Source: JAKVAV01 sp964651785
Lineage (GTDB): Bacteria; Bacteroidota; Bacteroidia; Flavobacteriales_D; Cryomorphaceae
Direction of reading: 5' to 3'
NCBI GenBank assembly: GCA_964651785.1
Contig: CAZYWJ010000002.1
Coordinates: 112,570 to 176,569 of the forward strand
Length of the DNA: 64,000 bases
The translations under genes were made by a program, and so were the position numbers. This document shows positions 37,401 to 45,116 of this stretch, in pieces; the stretch's first letter is position 1, and every line of letters starts with the position of its first letter. Below the pieces are notes generated by a model. That model worked only from the letters and a program-made list of their open reading frames with translations, made no database searches and had not been told where the DNA came from.

Positions 37401-37507
37401 TGCGGAAGCCCGTCACTCAAGCCATAATTTATGTAGCCCGACTTTTGCGATAAGAGCGCTGAAACGGAAAAAAGGAATAAGAAAAAGAGTACTCTATGCT
37501 TTATCAT
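34481..37507 (-). CDS. Reg_prop/Y_Y_Y sensor histidine kinase (LytS-type His_kinase)
   Basis: 1008 residues. After a signal sequence (~1-20) come about 14 Reg_prop beta-propeller repeats of the type SQDDFGYLWIGTMAGLSRFDG, forming two periplasmic propellers. A Y_Y_Y domain follows (YRYKVEGVDENWLGP ... YAYLPHGDFTFRVQS), then one membrane helix (~735-758) and a LytS-type kinase core with the phospho-His in NRHFIFNALNSIQYYIN (near residue 790) and an ATPase domain (DDNGVGIE). There is no fused receiver, so this is not the five-domain HTCS form. It overlaps the upstream LytTR regulator by 4 bases, its probable partner. Ligand unknown. Confidence 0.92.
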   Translation of the reverse strand: MIKHRVLFFLFLFSVSALLSQKSGYINYGLSDGLPQSQVRAISQDDFGYLWIGTMAGLSRFDGVEFKNFSKRDGLADNQINCFYRGSELFVGTTGALCFIRGREIICHSFPEGYRASRILDFAEGKDGILYLATAGEGVLTWNGSDFNTLSGNEQLPDQYVRSIAFDGNEKLWIGTRSGLVVKEPSGKIAPPDEMDLQNLSVSQIRLTSQDRLIITTFGNGVFFVTDDEIVNYTTSDGLISNFIRCVEVLSTGQYFFGSKSGLSKYENGTIESYDESKGLSYSNVKSLGKDREGNLWIGTDGQGLLRSAGEVFTTFSIDNGLNSNLVMSIAKGSADELILGTYDAGISILNGDTAHTYPFNDRLPSFTVWSLTKNGDELWAGTSSGLFVEKNGDIKILSESEGLPGNRVTAIFKKSEDEVIIGTENGFAVVNSDVELLKKSSDIKMGAVRAISDWNDQIILGTDRGPMIWNGKEARIIPNSIEAGVSVYCLDGDQYDNLWIGTSDGLYVYSAGADSLQEVLFAESFGSKNVNFLISFDRDRILIGTNNGMYTLNTNTFQENGRIDTKHYTQFEGLFGTETNQNAVFKYNDAIWFGTTKGVIRFDFRKEQKHFISPSVKIADIQLFLENVDWKSLADSFSTELGLPVNPELKYGQNYLTFNYNGIYFSNPDKIRYRYKVEGVDENWLGPTKSRSATYAYLPHGDFTFRVQSYQVDNPELVAEASFPFSVKPPFYLTPWFFLLMAGISVGMVYLIYSSRLKKEREKRERLQLALQAKLIQLESQSLNSSMNRHFIFNALNSIQYYINMQDRKSANRYLTSFAKLIRKNLDSSQQMDTSLNEELERLKLYLSLEQMRFQDKFNYRIDVDEQIDTEALTLPAMMLQPFLENSIWHGILPNERQGEISIEIKSVDKNYEIIIDDNGVGIETSLQNKPIAKEPHVSHGMDITLNRIRLYQNMTGLKYEVVGPFERKSNSGKAEGTRVIIRIPKKSTVTELNGVKTWKFEAENVL

Positions 37508-38262
37508 TCTTCAGGCGAACCTACTATTTCTTCCAGAAATGACTGAAGTTTTCTGCGTGAAATAGGCACGTGTTTTCCGTTGCTCATTACTGCCGAATTA
37601 CCGTCGATCCGGCTGAAACGCATTAAGTGATGTTTTACATTAATAATGTGCGACTTATGCGTTCTGAAAAAAATGGCTTCGTCCAATTTCTCCTCATAAA
37701 CCTTTATATTCTTACTACTGACGATTCTTTTGCCATCTGCAAGATAGATAAGTGTATAACTTTCGCTGGCTTCAAGGTGCACGATGTCTTTTATGGAAAT
37801 TAGCTCAAATCCCTCTCGCATCGGTATGGCTATCTTTTCTTCATCCGATTTCTTCGATATTTCCTTTAATACTTGCTTCACGATTTCATCCGAAGTACCG
37901 GGTATTTTCATTCTCTTGGAAGCTTTGGAAACCGCCTCTTGCAATTCGTCTATATTGATTGGTTTCTCTAAGTAATCCAGAGCCTCGGCTTTAATGGCTT
38001 GTAATGCATATTCGTTATGAGCTGTAGTGAAAACAATCGATTTCGGTTTTCCCGAAATGCTTTCCAGCAATTCAAATCCGTTTTCTCTCGGCATCATAAT
38101 GTCGAGGAAAAGAATGTCGGGATTGAAACCCGATAATCTTGCACGAGCTTCTTCTGCATTCGATGCTAATTCGACTTCATCTACTTCAGGACAATAGTCT
38201 GAGAGGAGAATTTTGAGGTTATCTCGACAAAACTTTTCGTCGTCAACAATTAGAGCTTTCAT
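37504..38262 (-). CDS. LytTR-family response regulator 1
   Basis: 252 residues. The receiver domain has the acidic pair VDDE (residues 7-9), phospho-acceptor Asp54 (LFLDIMMPRENG) and the switch Thr in FTTAH; Lys101 lies in YLEKPI. From ~150 a LytTR DNA-binding domain follows (IVHLEASESYTLIYLADGKRIVSSKNIKVYEEKL ... FFRTHKSHIINVKHHLMR). The stop overlaps the kinase start by 4 bases (ATGA), so the two form a two-component system. Target genes are not identifiable here. Confidence 0.93.
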   Translation of the reverse strand: MKALIVDDEKFCRDNLKILLSDYCPEVDEVELASNAEEARARLSGFNPDILFLDIMMPRENGFELLESISGKPKSIVFTTAHNEYALQAIKAEALDYLEKPINIDELQEAVSKASKRMKIPGTSDEIVKQVLKEISKKSDEEKIAIPMREGFELISIKDIVHLEASESYTLIYLADGKRIVSSKNIKVYEEKLDEAIFFRTHKSHIINVKHHLMRFSRIDGNSAVMSNGKHVPISRRKLQSFLEEIVGSPEE

Positions 38263-38361
38263 AGGCGGGCTTTTCCCTGAAGGTAGTAAATAGCTCTTTG
38301 TAGTAAGGCTTGGAAATGATGAAGCGATGCGCTCAGCTAGCTGATGGTAGTTGTCATTGAT

Positions 38362-39234
38362 TCAAGGCAGCGATTTGATCGCCTCAATTAAATCTTTCTT
38401 TCGCTCTCTTGAAATCGGAAGACTTTTGCCCGATTTTAAAATGACAGCTTGCTCATCACCGTGGAGAATCTCTTTAGCTTCTTTTAAATTGATCAGGTAA
38501 GATCTATGAATACGATTAAAAAAGCTTGGCAATAGTGCCTCATATACTTTTAAGGTGCGGGTATCCAAAAATTGATTTCCATCCTTAAAATGCAACACCG
38601 TGCAATTTCCGCTGCTCTCTAAATAGGTTAAGTCGGCAACCTCAATAATTCGAATACCTTTTGAATGATGAACGGTGATTCGTTCAGGTTCTTTATTTTC
38701 TTGAATTTCCTCCTTTAAATCTTTGAGGTTCTCCTTGGCATTAAGATTTCCGGAAAGATGTCGCGAAGACAATATCCGTTTTACTGACTCGCGTAAGTCT
38801 GATTCATCAATTGGTTTTAATACGTAATGCAATGCTCTTCTCTCAAATGCTCTGATGGCGTAATCTTTAAAAGCAGTTACAAAAACGACTTGAAAATTTT
38901 CACCTTCTAATGATTCAAGCAAATCAAACCCCTCTGCGCCTGATGGCATTCTGATATCCAAAAAAAGTAGGTCGGGTTTAAGTTCTCGGAATTGCCTTTC
39001 TGCGGAAGACACACCATCTGCCGTACCGACTACCTCGATTTCAGGCGAGCTGTCCTCTATTAAAAACCTCAAGTTCTCTCTGGCATGAAGCTCGTCATCG
39101 ATGATTAATGCCCTTATTTTCTCGTGATTTTTTTCCAAATGTCTTTCCAACTTTCCGATAATTGATTCAAAACTCCCGTTCCTTTTTTTGCCTGCTTTTA
39201 ATCCATAAAGAAGCAATAAATTTAGAATGAACAA
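38362..39234 (-). CDS. LytTR-family response regulator 2
   Basis: 290 residues from the ATG at 39234, or 258 from a TTG at 39138, which would begin just before the receiver as in regulator 1; the 32-residue extension (FILNLLLLYGLKAGKK) is odd for a cytoplasmic regulator, so the shorter form may be real. The receiver has IIDDE and phospho-acceptor Asp93 (LFLDIRMP), the conserved Lys in YVLKPIDE, and the LytTR domain DLTYLESSGNCTVLHFKDGN ... FFNRIHRSYLINLKEAKEI. It lies 99 bases upstream of regulator 1 with no kinase of its own, so both may answer to the same sensor. Confidence 0.88.
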   Translation of the reverse strand: MFILNLLLLYGLKAGKKRNGSFESIIGKLERHLEKNHEKIRALIIDDELHARENLRFLIEDSSPEIEVVGTADGVSSAERQFRELKPDLLFLDIRMPSGAEGFDLLESLEGENFQVVFVTAFKDYAIRAFERRALHYVLKPIDESDLRESVKRILSSRHLSGNLNAKENLKDLKEEIQENKEPERITVHHSKGIRIIEVADLTYLESSGNCTVLHFKDGNQFLDTRTLKVYEALLPSFFNRIHRSYLINLKEAKEILHGDEQAVILKSGKSLPISRERKKDLIEAIKSLP

Positions 39235-39409
39235 AAACGTAAAGCTTATGATTTCTCATTTACCTACTGTCATTTTTGCAACATCTTCTTCTAATAATTC
39301 AAGGTGGATTTTTTCCGACAGGTAGTATCCCGAACGTAAAGGCCTGAGGCATGCTGTAACACATTGCAAGTAGCCTTCGTAGGATAGCTCGAATTAATAT
39401 TGCGAGTTC

Positions 39410-39661
39410 ATGCTATCTTCTCATAATAAAGTCAGATTACACCTTGATAAGGCGAATTCAATATTAAGCGTAAAGTTTAAACCCGATACGGAACGGACGC
39501 TCTACGATGTTTGTGATTTACAGGGAAGAATATTAAAGACAGGTGAGATTACCTCAGCCGATACTAAAGTTGATTTGAAAGGACTTGATCTTAATCAGTA
39601 TATTCTCTTAGTTTTAGATGGCAACAGAGCTTATACAACAAAAATCAGCTTGAGCTCCTGA
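39410..39661 (+). CDS. Free-standing T9SS type A-like sorting domain protein
   Basis: 83 residues. The pattern YDVCDLQGRILKTGEI ... VDLKGLDLNQYILLVLDG ... TTKISL closely follows the C-terminal type A domain of T9SS cargo (strand, GRxL, then hydrophobic strands and a short basic tail). There is no signal peptide and no passenger domain, so it cannot be exported in the normal way. It may be a decayed cargo remnant or a real cytoplasmic protein. A near-consensus -7 box (TAATATTG at 39395-39402) lies 7 bases before the ATG. It is convergent with the aminopeptidase gene, 6 bases away. Confidence 0.6.
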   Translation: MLSSHNKVRLHLDKANSILSVKFKPDTERTLYDVCDLQGRILKTGEITSADTKVDLKGLDLNQYILLVLDGNRAYTTKISLSS

Positions 39662-39667
39662 CGCCCT

Positions 39668-40957
39668 TTACTCATTCATCAGAGCTTCGATTTCTTCAGC
39701 CTCAATCGGAATGTCTTTCATTAAATCGATGAATCCATCTTCAGTAATGATGATATCGTTTTCCAGCCTTATTCCGAGGTTTTCTTCTCGAATGTAGATG
39801 CCCGGTTCTACGGTAAAAGCCATTCCTGCTTCGATCGGCTCATGCCAAAGACCTACATCATGCACATCTAAACCTATGAAGTGTGAAGTACCGTGCATGA
39901 AATACTTTTTATAAGCAGGCTTCGCCGGATCTTGGTTTTTTACCTCATCAGTGCTCAGTAAATTGAGTTTGATAAGCTGTTCCTCCATCAAATGACCAAC
40001 TTTCTTGTGGTAGTCAGCTAAAAATACACCCGGCTTCAAAAGTTTTTTAGCCTCTTTCATTACATGTAGTACGGCATTATAAACAGCCTTCTGCCTTTCG
40101 GTGAATTTCCCGTTGACGGGAATGGCTCTGGTCATATCGCTGGCGTAATTTCCGTATTCACAGCCTACATCCATCAGAATTACCTCTCCGTCTTTGCATT
40201 CATTCTCATTGCTAATGTAATGCAAAACACATGCACTGAAACCCGAAGCTACGATTGGTTCGTAAGCAAATCCTCTCGAGCCATTTCTGAGAAATTCATG
40301 CATGTATTCTGCTTGGATTTCGAATTCCTTCACACCCGGCTTCACGAATTTCAGAATACGTCGAAATCCTGCTTCAGTAATTTTGCACGCCCGCTGCATC
40401 TGCTCAATTTCCTCTGAACTTTTCACCGAACGAATGCGATGCATGTGAGGGGCCAGCCTTCCATAGGAGTGAAGCGGATATTCTTTCCTGATCCATTTTG
40501 AAAACCGCTCTTCTCTCGTTTCCGTGGGAATGGAACGGCGGGTGTGTTCATTTGAAGGAAGCAAGATTGTCTCAGCTTCTGACATCAAAGTTTTCAATGT
40601 CGTTTCAAAGCTGTCAATCCATATAATGGTTTCTATTCCCGTAAGTTTTCGCGCCTTCTCTTTTGTCAATTTTTCTCCTTCCCAAATGGCTATTTCGGGG
40701 CTGGTTTCCTTTAAAAAGAGAATTTCACGATGGGCATTATTGTGAGCATGCGGGAATATGACCAAGACGGATTCTTCCTGATCTACTCCCGTGAGGTATA
40801 GGAGGTCGCTGTTTTGTCGAAACGGCATATTGCCATCAGCATTGGTCGGTAAAATATCGTTTGAACTAATGATGGCCATTTCTCCGGGCATCATTCGGTC
40901 CGTTAGTTTTCTTCGGTGTTTAAAATAAGTTTCTGCTGAAAGAGGCTCGTATCTCAT
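39668..40957 (-). CDS. pepP: Xaa-Pro aminopeptidase (aminopeptidase P, M24B family)
   Basis: 429 residues. It removes N-terminal residues from peptides with proline in second position. The aminopeptidase P N-terminal domain spans ~1-150 (YFKHRRKLTDRMM, NSDLLYLTGVDQEESVLVI). The catalytic pita-bread domain carries the di-metal ligands: Asp in LMDVGCEYGNYASDMTRAIP, His in HGTSHFIGLDVHD, Glu in FTVEPGIY and Glu in IRLENDIII. No signal peptide, so it is cytoplasmic. Confidence 0.94.
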   Translation of the reverse strand: MRYEPLSAETYFKHRRKLTDRMMPGEMAIISSNDILPTNADGNMPFRQNSDLLYLTGVDQEESVLVIFPHAHNNAHREILFLKETSPEIAIWEGEKLTKEKARKLTGIETIIWIDSFETTLKTLMSEAETILLPSNEHTRRSIPTETREERFSKWIRKEYPLHSYGRLAPHMHRIRSVKSSEEIEQMQRACKITEAGFRRILKFVKPGVKEFEIQAEYMHEFLRNGSRGFAYEPIVASGFSACVLHYISNENECKDGEVILMDVGCEYGNYASDMTRAIPVNGKFTERQKAVYNAVLHVMKEAKKLLKPGVFLADYHKKVGHLMEEQLIKLNLLSTDEVKNQDPAKPAYKKYFMHGTSHFIGLDVHDVGLWHEPIEAGMAFTVEPGIYIREENLGIRLENDIIITEDGFIDLMKDIPIEAEEIEALMNE

Positions 40958-40977
40958 GTTTATTTTTTCAATTTTTT

Positions 40978-40985
40978 CAAAAGTA
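40978..40985 (-). promoter_or_regulatory. -7 box upstream of pepP
   Basis: Minus-strand TACTTTTG matches TAnnTTTG, 20 bases before the ATG at 40957. No matching -33 element. Confidence 0.45.
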
Positions 40986-41060
40986 AACTTTACGATTCAA
41001 TCGATGTTAATAACGTGTGATGATTGAAACCGCGTAGAATGAGTTTAGATAAAGTTAAGG

Positions 41061-41092
41061 TTTACTTTATTCCCGACGGACACGTACATTTG
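41061..41092 (+). promoter_or_regulatory. Promoter of the sdhCAB operon
   Basis: TACATTTG (41085-41092) matches the -7 consensus. TTTA at 41061-41064, 20 bases upstream, is a one-mismatch -33 box. The leader to the sdhC ATG at 41124 is about 25 bases. Confidence 0.55.
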
Positions 41093-41123
41093 TGCCTAAA
41101 TTTTCTGAACAACTGCTTTTACC

Positions 41124-41903
41124 ATGAGTGATTCTGCTTTGATTAAATCCAGCTTAGCGAAAAAGTATTGGATGGCCGCCACAGGTCTGTTTCTGTGTTT
41201 GTTTTTGATAGGACATTTAGCCGGCAACTTTCAACTCTTTATTGGAGGATATGAAGGAAAACTTCAGTTCAATGAATACGCTGTATTCATGACTTCCAAT
41301 CCTATCGTTAAGATTTTAAGCTACGTCGTTTATCTGAGTATCATTTTCCATGCAATAGATGGATTGATATTAACCATTCACAATAAGCGAGCGCGACCTC
41401 AAGGTTACGTGAAGGTGAAGCCATCACGTAACTCGCCTTGGACTTCAAGAAATATGGGGATTTTGGGAACAATCATTTTGGCTTTCATTGTTTTTCACAT
41501 GCAAGATTTTTGGTACCAGTTTAAATTTCAGGAAATGCCATACATGACCAGCGAAGATGGTTCTGCCATACTCACCAAATCGGGAGAAGAAGTAGCCGGC
41601 GGAACGGTCAATGCAGATTTTGAAGTGGTTTCGGCAACAGGCAAAGTGGTAGGACCCGTTATGAAAGATTTGCACGAAGAAGTGATTGTTTCCTTTCAGG
41701 AAATATGGATTATCGCTCTGTACTTGATTGGTTTGATCGCCATTTCATTTCACCTCTGGCACGGTTTCCAAAGTGCTTTTACTTCGCTTGGATTAAGGAC
41801 GCCTAAGGTTGAAAAAGCCATTAAGATGACGGGATATGGATTTGCTGTCCTTATACCCTTGGCCTTTGCCATCATCCCGATCTACATTTATATTAATTTT
41901 TAA
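41124..41903 (+). CDS. sdhC: Succinate dehydrogenase/fumarate reductase cytochrome b subunit
   Basis: 259 residues. Single large di-heme-type membrane anchor as in Bacteroidota and epsilonproteobacterial complex II, which replaces separate SdhC and SdhD. Five hydrophobic helices are seen, with candidate heme His residues in FLIGHLAGN, IIFHAIDGL, IVFHMQDFW and FHLWHGFQ. A loop (~145-190) between helices 3 and 4 is rich in polar residues. It starts the sdhCAB operon, and sdhA begins 10 bases after its stop. Confidence 0.93.
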   Translation: MSDSALIKSSLAKKYWMAATGLFLCLFLIGHLAGNFQLFIGGYEGKLQFNEYAVFMTSNPIVKILSYVVYLSIIFHAIDGLILTIHNKRARPQGYVKVKPSRNSPWTSRNMGILGTIILAFIVFHMQDFWYQFKFQEMPYMTSEDGSAILTKSGEEVAGGTVNADFEVVSATGKVVGPVMKDLHEEVIVSFQEIWIIALYLIGLIAISFHLWHGFQSAFTSLGLRTPKVEKAIKMTGYGFAVLIPLAFAIIPIYIYINF

Positions 41904-41913
41904 GTTTTTCGTC

Positions 41914-43917
41914 ATGACAAAATTAGATGCCAAAATACCGGAGGGACCGATAGATAAGAAGTGGACGAATCACAAGAACAATATTAAATTGGTGAACCCT
42001 GCCAATAAGCGATTGATAGATGTCATCGTGGTTGGTACGGGATTAGCCGGTGGCTCAGCTGCAGCTTCGTTAGCTGAGATGGGCTACAATGTGAAAGCAT
42101 TTTGCTTTCAGGATTCTCCCAGACGCGCGCATAGTATTGCCGCTCAAGGAGGAATCAACGCCGCAAAGAATTATCAGAATGATGGTGACAGTGTTTACCG
42201 TCTTTTCTACGATACCATAAAAGGGGGTGACTACCGCTCACGTGAAGCAAATGTCTACCGACTCGCCGAGGTTTCCGCAAGTATTATCGATCAATGCGTA
42301 GCCCAAGGGGTTCCTTTTGCTCGTGAATACGGTGGACTTTTGGACAACCGCTCATTTGGTGGTGTGCAGGTTTCCCGTACGTTTTATGCCAAAGGTCAAA
42401 CCGGTCAGCAACTTTTATTGGGAGCCTACTCGGCCATGTCTCGTCAGATTTCCAAAGGAAAAATCACCATGTACAACCGTCATGAGATGATGGATGTGGT
42501 GAAAGTGGATGGGAAGGCCAGAGGAATAATTGCCAGAAATTTGGTGACGGGAGAAATCGAAAGGCACGGAGCCCACGCAGTAGTAATCTGTTCGGGTGGC
42601 TACGGCAACGTATTCTTCCTATCTACGAATGCCATGGGCTCAAATGCTTCAGCTTCTTGGAAGGTGCATAAAAAAGGAGCCTTTTTCGGCAATCCTTCCT
42701 ATACTCAAATCCACCCGACATGTATTCCCGTTTCGGGTGAGCATCAATCAAAATTGACCTTGATGTCAGAGTCTTTGCGAAATGACGGAAGGATTTGGGT
42801 GCCTAAAAAGAAAGAAGACGCCGAGGCGATCCGCCAAGGAAAGCTGAAGCCGACCCAATTGAAAGAAGAAGACAGAGATTACTACCTCGAGAGAAGATAT
42901 CCTTCATTCGGAAACTTAGTCCCGCGAGACGTAGCCTCAAGAGCAGCCAAAGAGCGCTGCGATGCAGGCTTTGGAGTTAATAAAACCGGAGAAGCTGTTT
43001 TTCTGGATTTCGCGGCAGCGATAGAACGCTACGGAAAAACCGAGGCCAAGGTGCACGGAATTGACAATCCTTCGAAAGAAGAAATCACTAAACTTGGAAA
43101 GGGAGTTGTTGAATCGAAATACGGGAACCTTTTCGAGATGTATGAAAAGATCACCGATGACAATCCTTACGAGACACCCATGAAAATTTACCCTGCCGTG
43201 CACTACACGATGGGTGGTATTTGGGTCGATTACAATTTGATGACTACCATTCCCGGTTGTTATGCTTGTGGAGAAGCTAATTTTAGCGATCACGGAGCCA
43301 ACAGGCTGGGTGCTTCGGCATTGATGCAAGGGTTGGCAGATGGATATTTCGTACTTCCATATACAATAGGTGATTATTTGGCCAACGATATTCGTACGGG
43401 AGAGATTGACATCAATTCTCCTGAATTTGAGGCGGCAGAAAAAGAAGTGAAGTCAAGCATTGACAAGCTCCTGTCCATTAAAGGTTCTAAAACGGTGGAT
43501 CACTTCCATCGTCGACTGGGCAAAATTATGTGGAACCAATGCGGTATGTCACGAAATGCAGATGGTTTGCGAAAAGCCATGGAAGATATCAGAGCGCTGC
43601 GCGATGAGTTTTGGAAAGATGTGAAAGTTCCCGGTACGGCTAACGAGATGAATGCCGAACTGGAAAAAGCGACGCGTGTAGCAGACTTTTTGGAGCTTGG
43701 AGAATTGATGTGCTTGGATGCACTTGATAGAAACGAATCTGCCGGAGGTCACTTCCGTGAAGAATACCAAACCGAAGAAGGTGAAGCTTTGAGAGATGAT
43801 GAAAACTATTCTTTTGTGAGTGCTTACGAATACACCGGTGATCCCGGAAAAGCGTTGCTTCACAAAGAACAACTGGAGTTTGAAGCCGTTGAAGTAAAAA
43901 CAAGAAGTTATAAATAA
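41914..43917 (+). CDS. sdhA: Succinate dehydrogenase/fumarate reductase flavoprotein subunit
   Basis: 667 residues from the ATG at 41914; codons back to 41836 overlap sdhC and are rejected. The covalent-FAD region RRAHSIAAQGGINAAKN has the flavinylated His. The N-terminal FAD loop is VGTGLAGGSAAASLAEMG, and substrate-site residues lie in IHPTCIP, the HYTMGGIWVD block and GANRLGASALMQGLADG. It oxidises succinate to fumarate in the TCA cycle and passes electrons to menaquinone (inferred for this phylum) through SdhB and SdhC. Confidence 0.97.
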   Translation: MTKLDAKIPEGPIDKKWTNHKNNIKLVNPANKRLIDVIVVGTGLAGGSAAASLAEMGYNVKAFCFQDSPRRAHSIAAQGGINAAKNYQNDGDSVYRLFYDTIKGGDYRSREANVYRLAEVSASIIDQCVAQGVPFAREYGGLLDNRSFGGVQVSRTFYAKGQTGQQLLLGAYSAMSRQISKGKITMYNRHEMMDVVKVDGKARGIIARNLVTGEIERHGAHAVVICSGGYGNVFFLSTNAMGSNASASWKVHKKGAFFGNPSYTQIHPTCIPVSGEHQSKLTLMSESLRNDGRIWVPKKKEDAEAIRQGKLKPTQLKEEDRDYYLERRYPSFGNLVPRDVASRAAKERCDAGFGVNKTGEAVFLDFAAAIERYGKTEAKVHGIDNPSKEEITKLGKGVVESKYGNLFEMYEKITDDNPYETPMKIYPAVHYTMGGIWVDYNLMTTIPGCYACGEANFSDHGANRLGASALMQGLADGYFVLPYTIGDYLANDIRTGEIDINSPEFEAAEKEVKSSIDKLLSIKGSKTVDHFHRRLGKIMWNQCGMSRNADGLRKAMEDIRALRDEFWKDVKVPGTANEMNAELEKATRVADFLELGELMCLDALDRNESAGGHFREEYQTEEGEALRDDENYSFVSAYEYTGDPGKALLHKEQLEFEAVEVKTRSYK

Positions 43918-43946
43918 CCTGTTCGATCAGGTCAAACTATAAGAAC

Positions 43947-44699
43947 ATGAACTTAACACTAAAAGTCTGGAGACAAAAAGGACCCGAAGTAAAGGGAAGC
44001 ATGCAAACCTATCCGGTTTCTGATGTCAGTCCCGATATGTCTTTTCTGGAAATGCTGGACGTGTTGAATGAAGAATTGGTTGAAAAAGGCGATGAGCCTA
44101 TTGCTTTCGACCACGACTGTAGGGAAGGAATATGCGGATCTTGTGATCTCTTCATTGATGGAGAGCCGCACGGACCGATGCACCGAACTACTACGTGTCA
44201 ACTGCACATGCGCTCTTTTAAGGATGGCGACACCATTACCATCGAGCCATTTCGCGCTAAAGCTTTCCCCGTTATCAAAGATTTGGTGGTAGACCGATCT
44301 TCTTTTGACAGAGTGATTCAAGCGGGTGGATATGTTTCCGTAAATACCAGCGGAAACACTCTTGATGCGAATGCAATACCGGTTCCCAAAGAAAATGCCG
44401 ATAAAGCTTTTGACGCTGCTACTTGCATTGGATGCGGAGCTTGCGTCGCTGCTTGCAAGAATGCCTCGGCAATGCTTTTCGTTTCAGCTAAAGTTTCTCA
44501 GCTTACGCTTTTGCCTCAAGGCGATGTAGAAGCAAATGAGCGTGTGAAAAACATGGTGGCCCAAATGGATAAGGAAGGTTTCGGAAACTGTTCGGTTACC
44601 GGAGCATGTGAGGTGGAGTGTCCGAAGGGTATCAGTTTGGAGAACATTGCTCGTATGAACCGAGAATATTTGCGTGCTAATGTAAATCCGGGAAAATAA
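43947..44699 (+). CDS. sdhB: Succinate dehydrogenase/fumarate reductase iron-sulfur subunit
   Basis: 250 residues. The N-terminal [2Fe-2S] ferredoxin domain has CREGICGSCDLF and a fourth Cys in TTCQLH. The C-terminal domain has CIGCGACVAACKN and CSVTGACEVECPKGI for the [4Fe-4S] and [3Fe-4S] clusters. It conducts electrons from SdhA to SdhC and closes the operon, with a strong terminator 22 bases past the stop. Confidence 0.97.
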   Translation: MNLTLKVWRQKGPEVKGSMQTYPVSDVSPDMSFLEMLDVLNEELVEKGDEPIAFDHDCREGICGSCDLFIDGEPHGPMHRTTTCQLHMRSFKDGDTITIEPFRAKAFPVIKDLVVDRSSFDRVIQAGGYVSVNTSGNTLDANAIPVPKENADKAFDAATCIGCGACVAACKNASAMLFVSAKVSQLTLLPQGDVEANERVKNMVAQMDKEGFGNCSVTGACEVECPKGISLENIARMNREYLRANVNPGK

Positions 44700-44721
44700 T
44701 TCCATTCAAATTTCGATATTG

Positions 44722-44747
44722 AAAGGTGCTTTCGGGCACCTTTTTTT
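44722..44747 (+). terminator. Terminator after sdhB
   Basis: Perfect 8-bp stem AAAGGTGC/GCACCTTT with loop TTTCGG and seven T's, ending right before the ATG of the next gene at 44748. Confidence 0.85.
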
Positions 44748-45116
44748 ATGAGCGAAGAAGACGAAATACTCGATCTCAGGAAAAAACCGAGTCGTAAGTT
44801 AAACCTGTACTTGGTTTATGCATTGGCTTTGGCATTTTTTATCTATTGGTTTGCATCGGGCTACTTTTTCTGGCCTCTGGGTCAGGCAGCACTATTAAGC
44901 GGAATGCTACTTTTACTCTTTGCAGCATTCATCCGGTTACATCGGGCAAATGAAAAGCCACTTACGGCTTATGCATATTTTGCAGGACGCGTCATTCTGA
45001 TCGTCGGCGTCTTTTTACACATACAGGGTTTTCCGGAAGCTCAATACCTTTTGTGGACCTCATTTGCCTTTTTCGGGCTGGGCCTTTTCGGGCTTTACTT
45101 TCGTAAAAAGAATTAG
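44748..45116 (+). CDS. Small four-helix membrane protein of unknown function
   Basis: 122 residues: a charged cytoplasmic start (MSEEDEILDLRKKPSRK) and four hydrophobic helices at ~20-40, 44-63, 76-95 and 100-117, ending in basic KKN. No family recognised. Its ATG immediately follows the sdhB terminator, so any read-through mRNA would carry the hairpin against the start codon. The 3' end overlaps the convergent ligase gene by 4 bases. Confidence 0.6.
   Translation: MSEEDEILDLRKKPSRKLNLYLVYALALAFFIYWFASGYFFWPLGQAALLSGMLLLLFAAFIRLHRANEKPLTAYAYFAGRVILIVGVFLHIQGFPEAQYLLWTSFAFFGLGLFGLYFRKKN

Noticed and set aside
34481..37507. Hybrid two-component (HTCS) polysaccharide sensor
   Set aside because: The propeller/Y_Y_Y part is similar, but the kinase is LytS-type and lacks the fused receiver and AraC domain.
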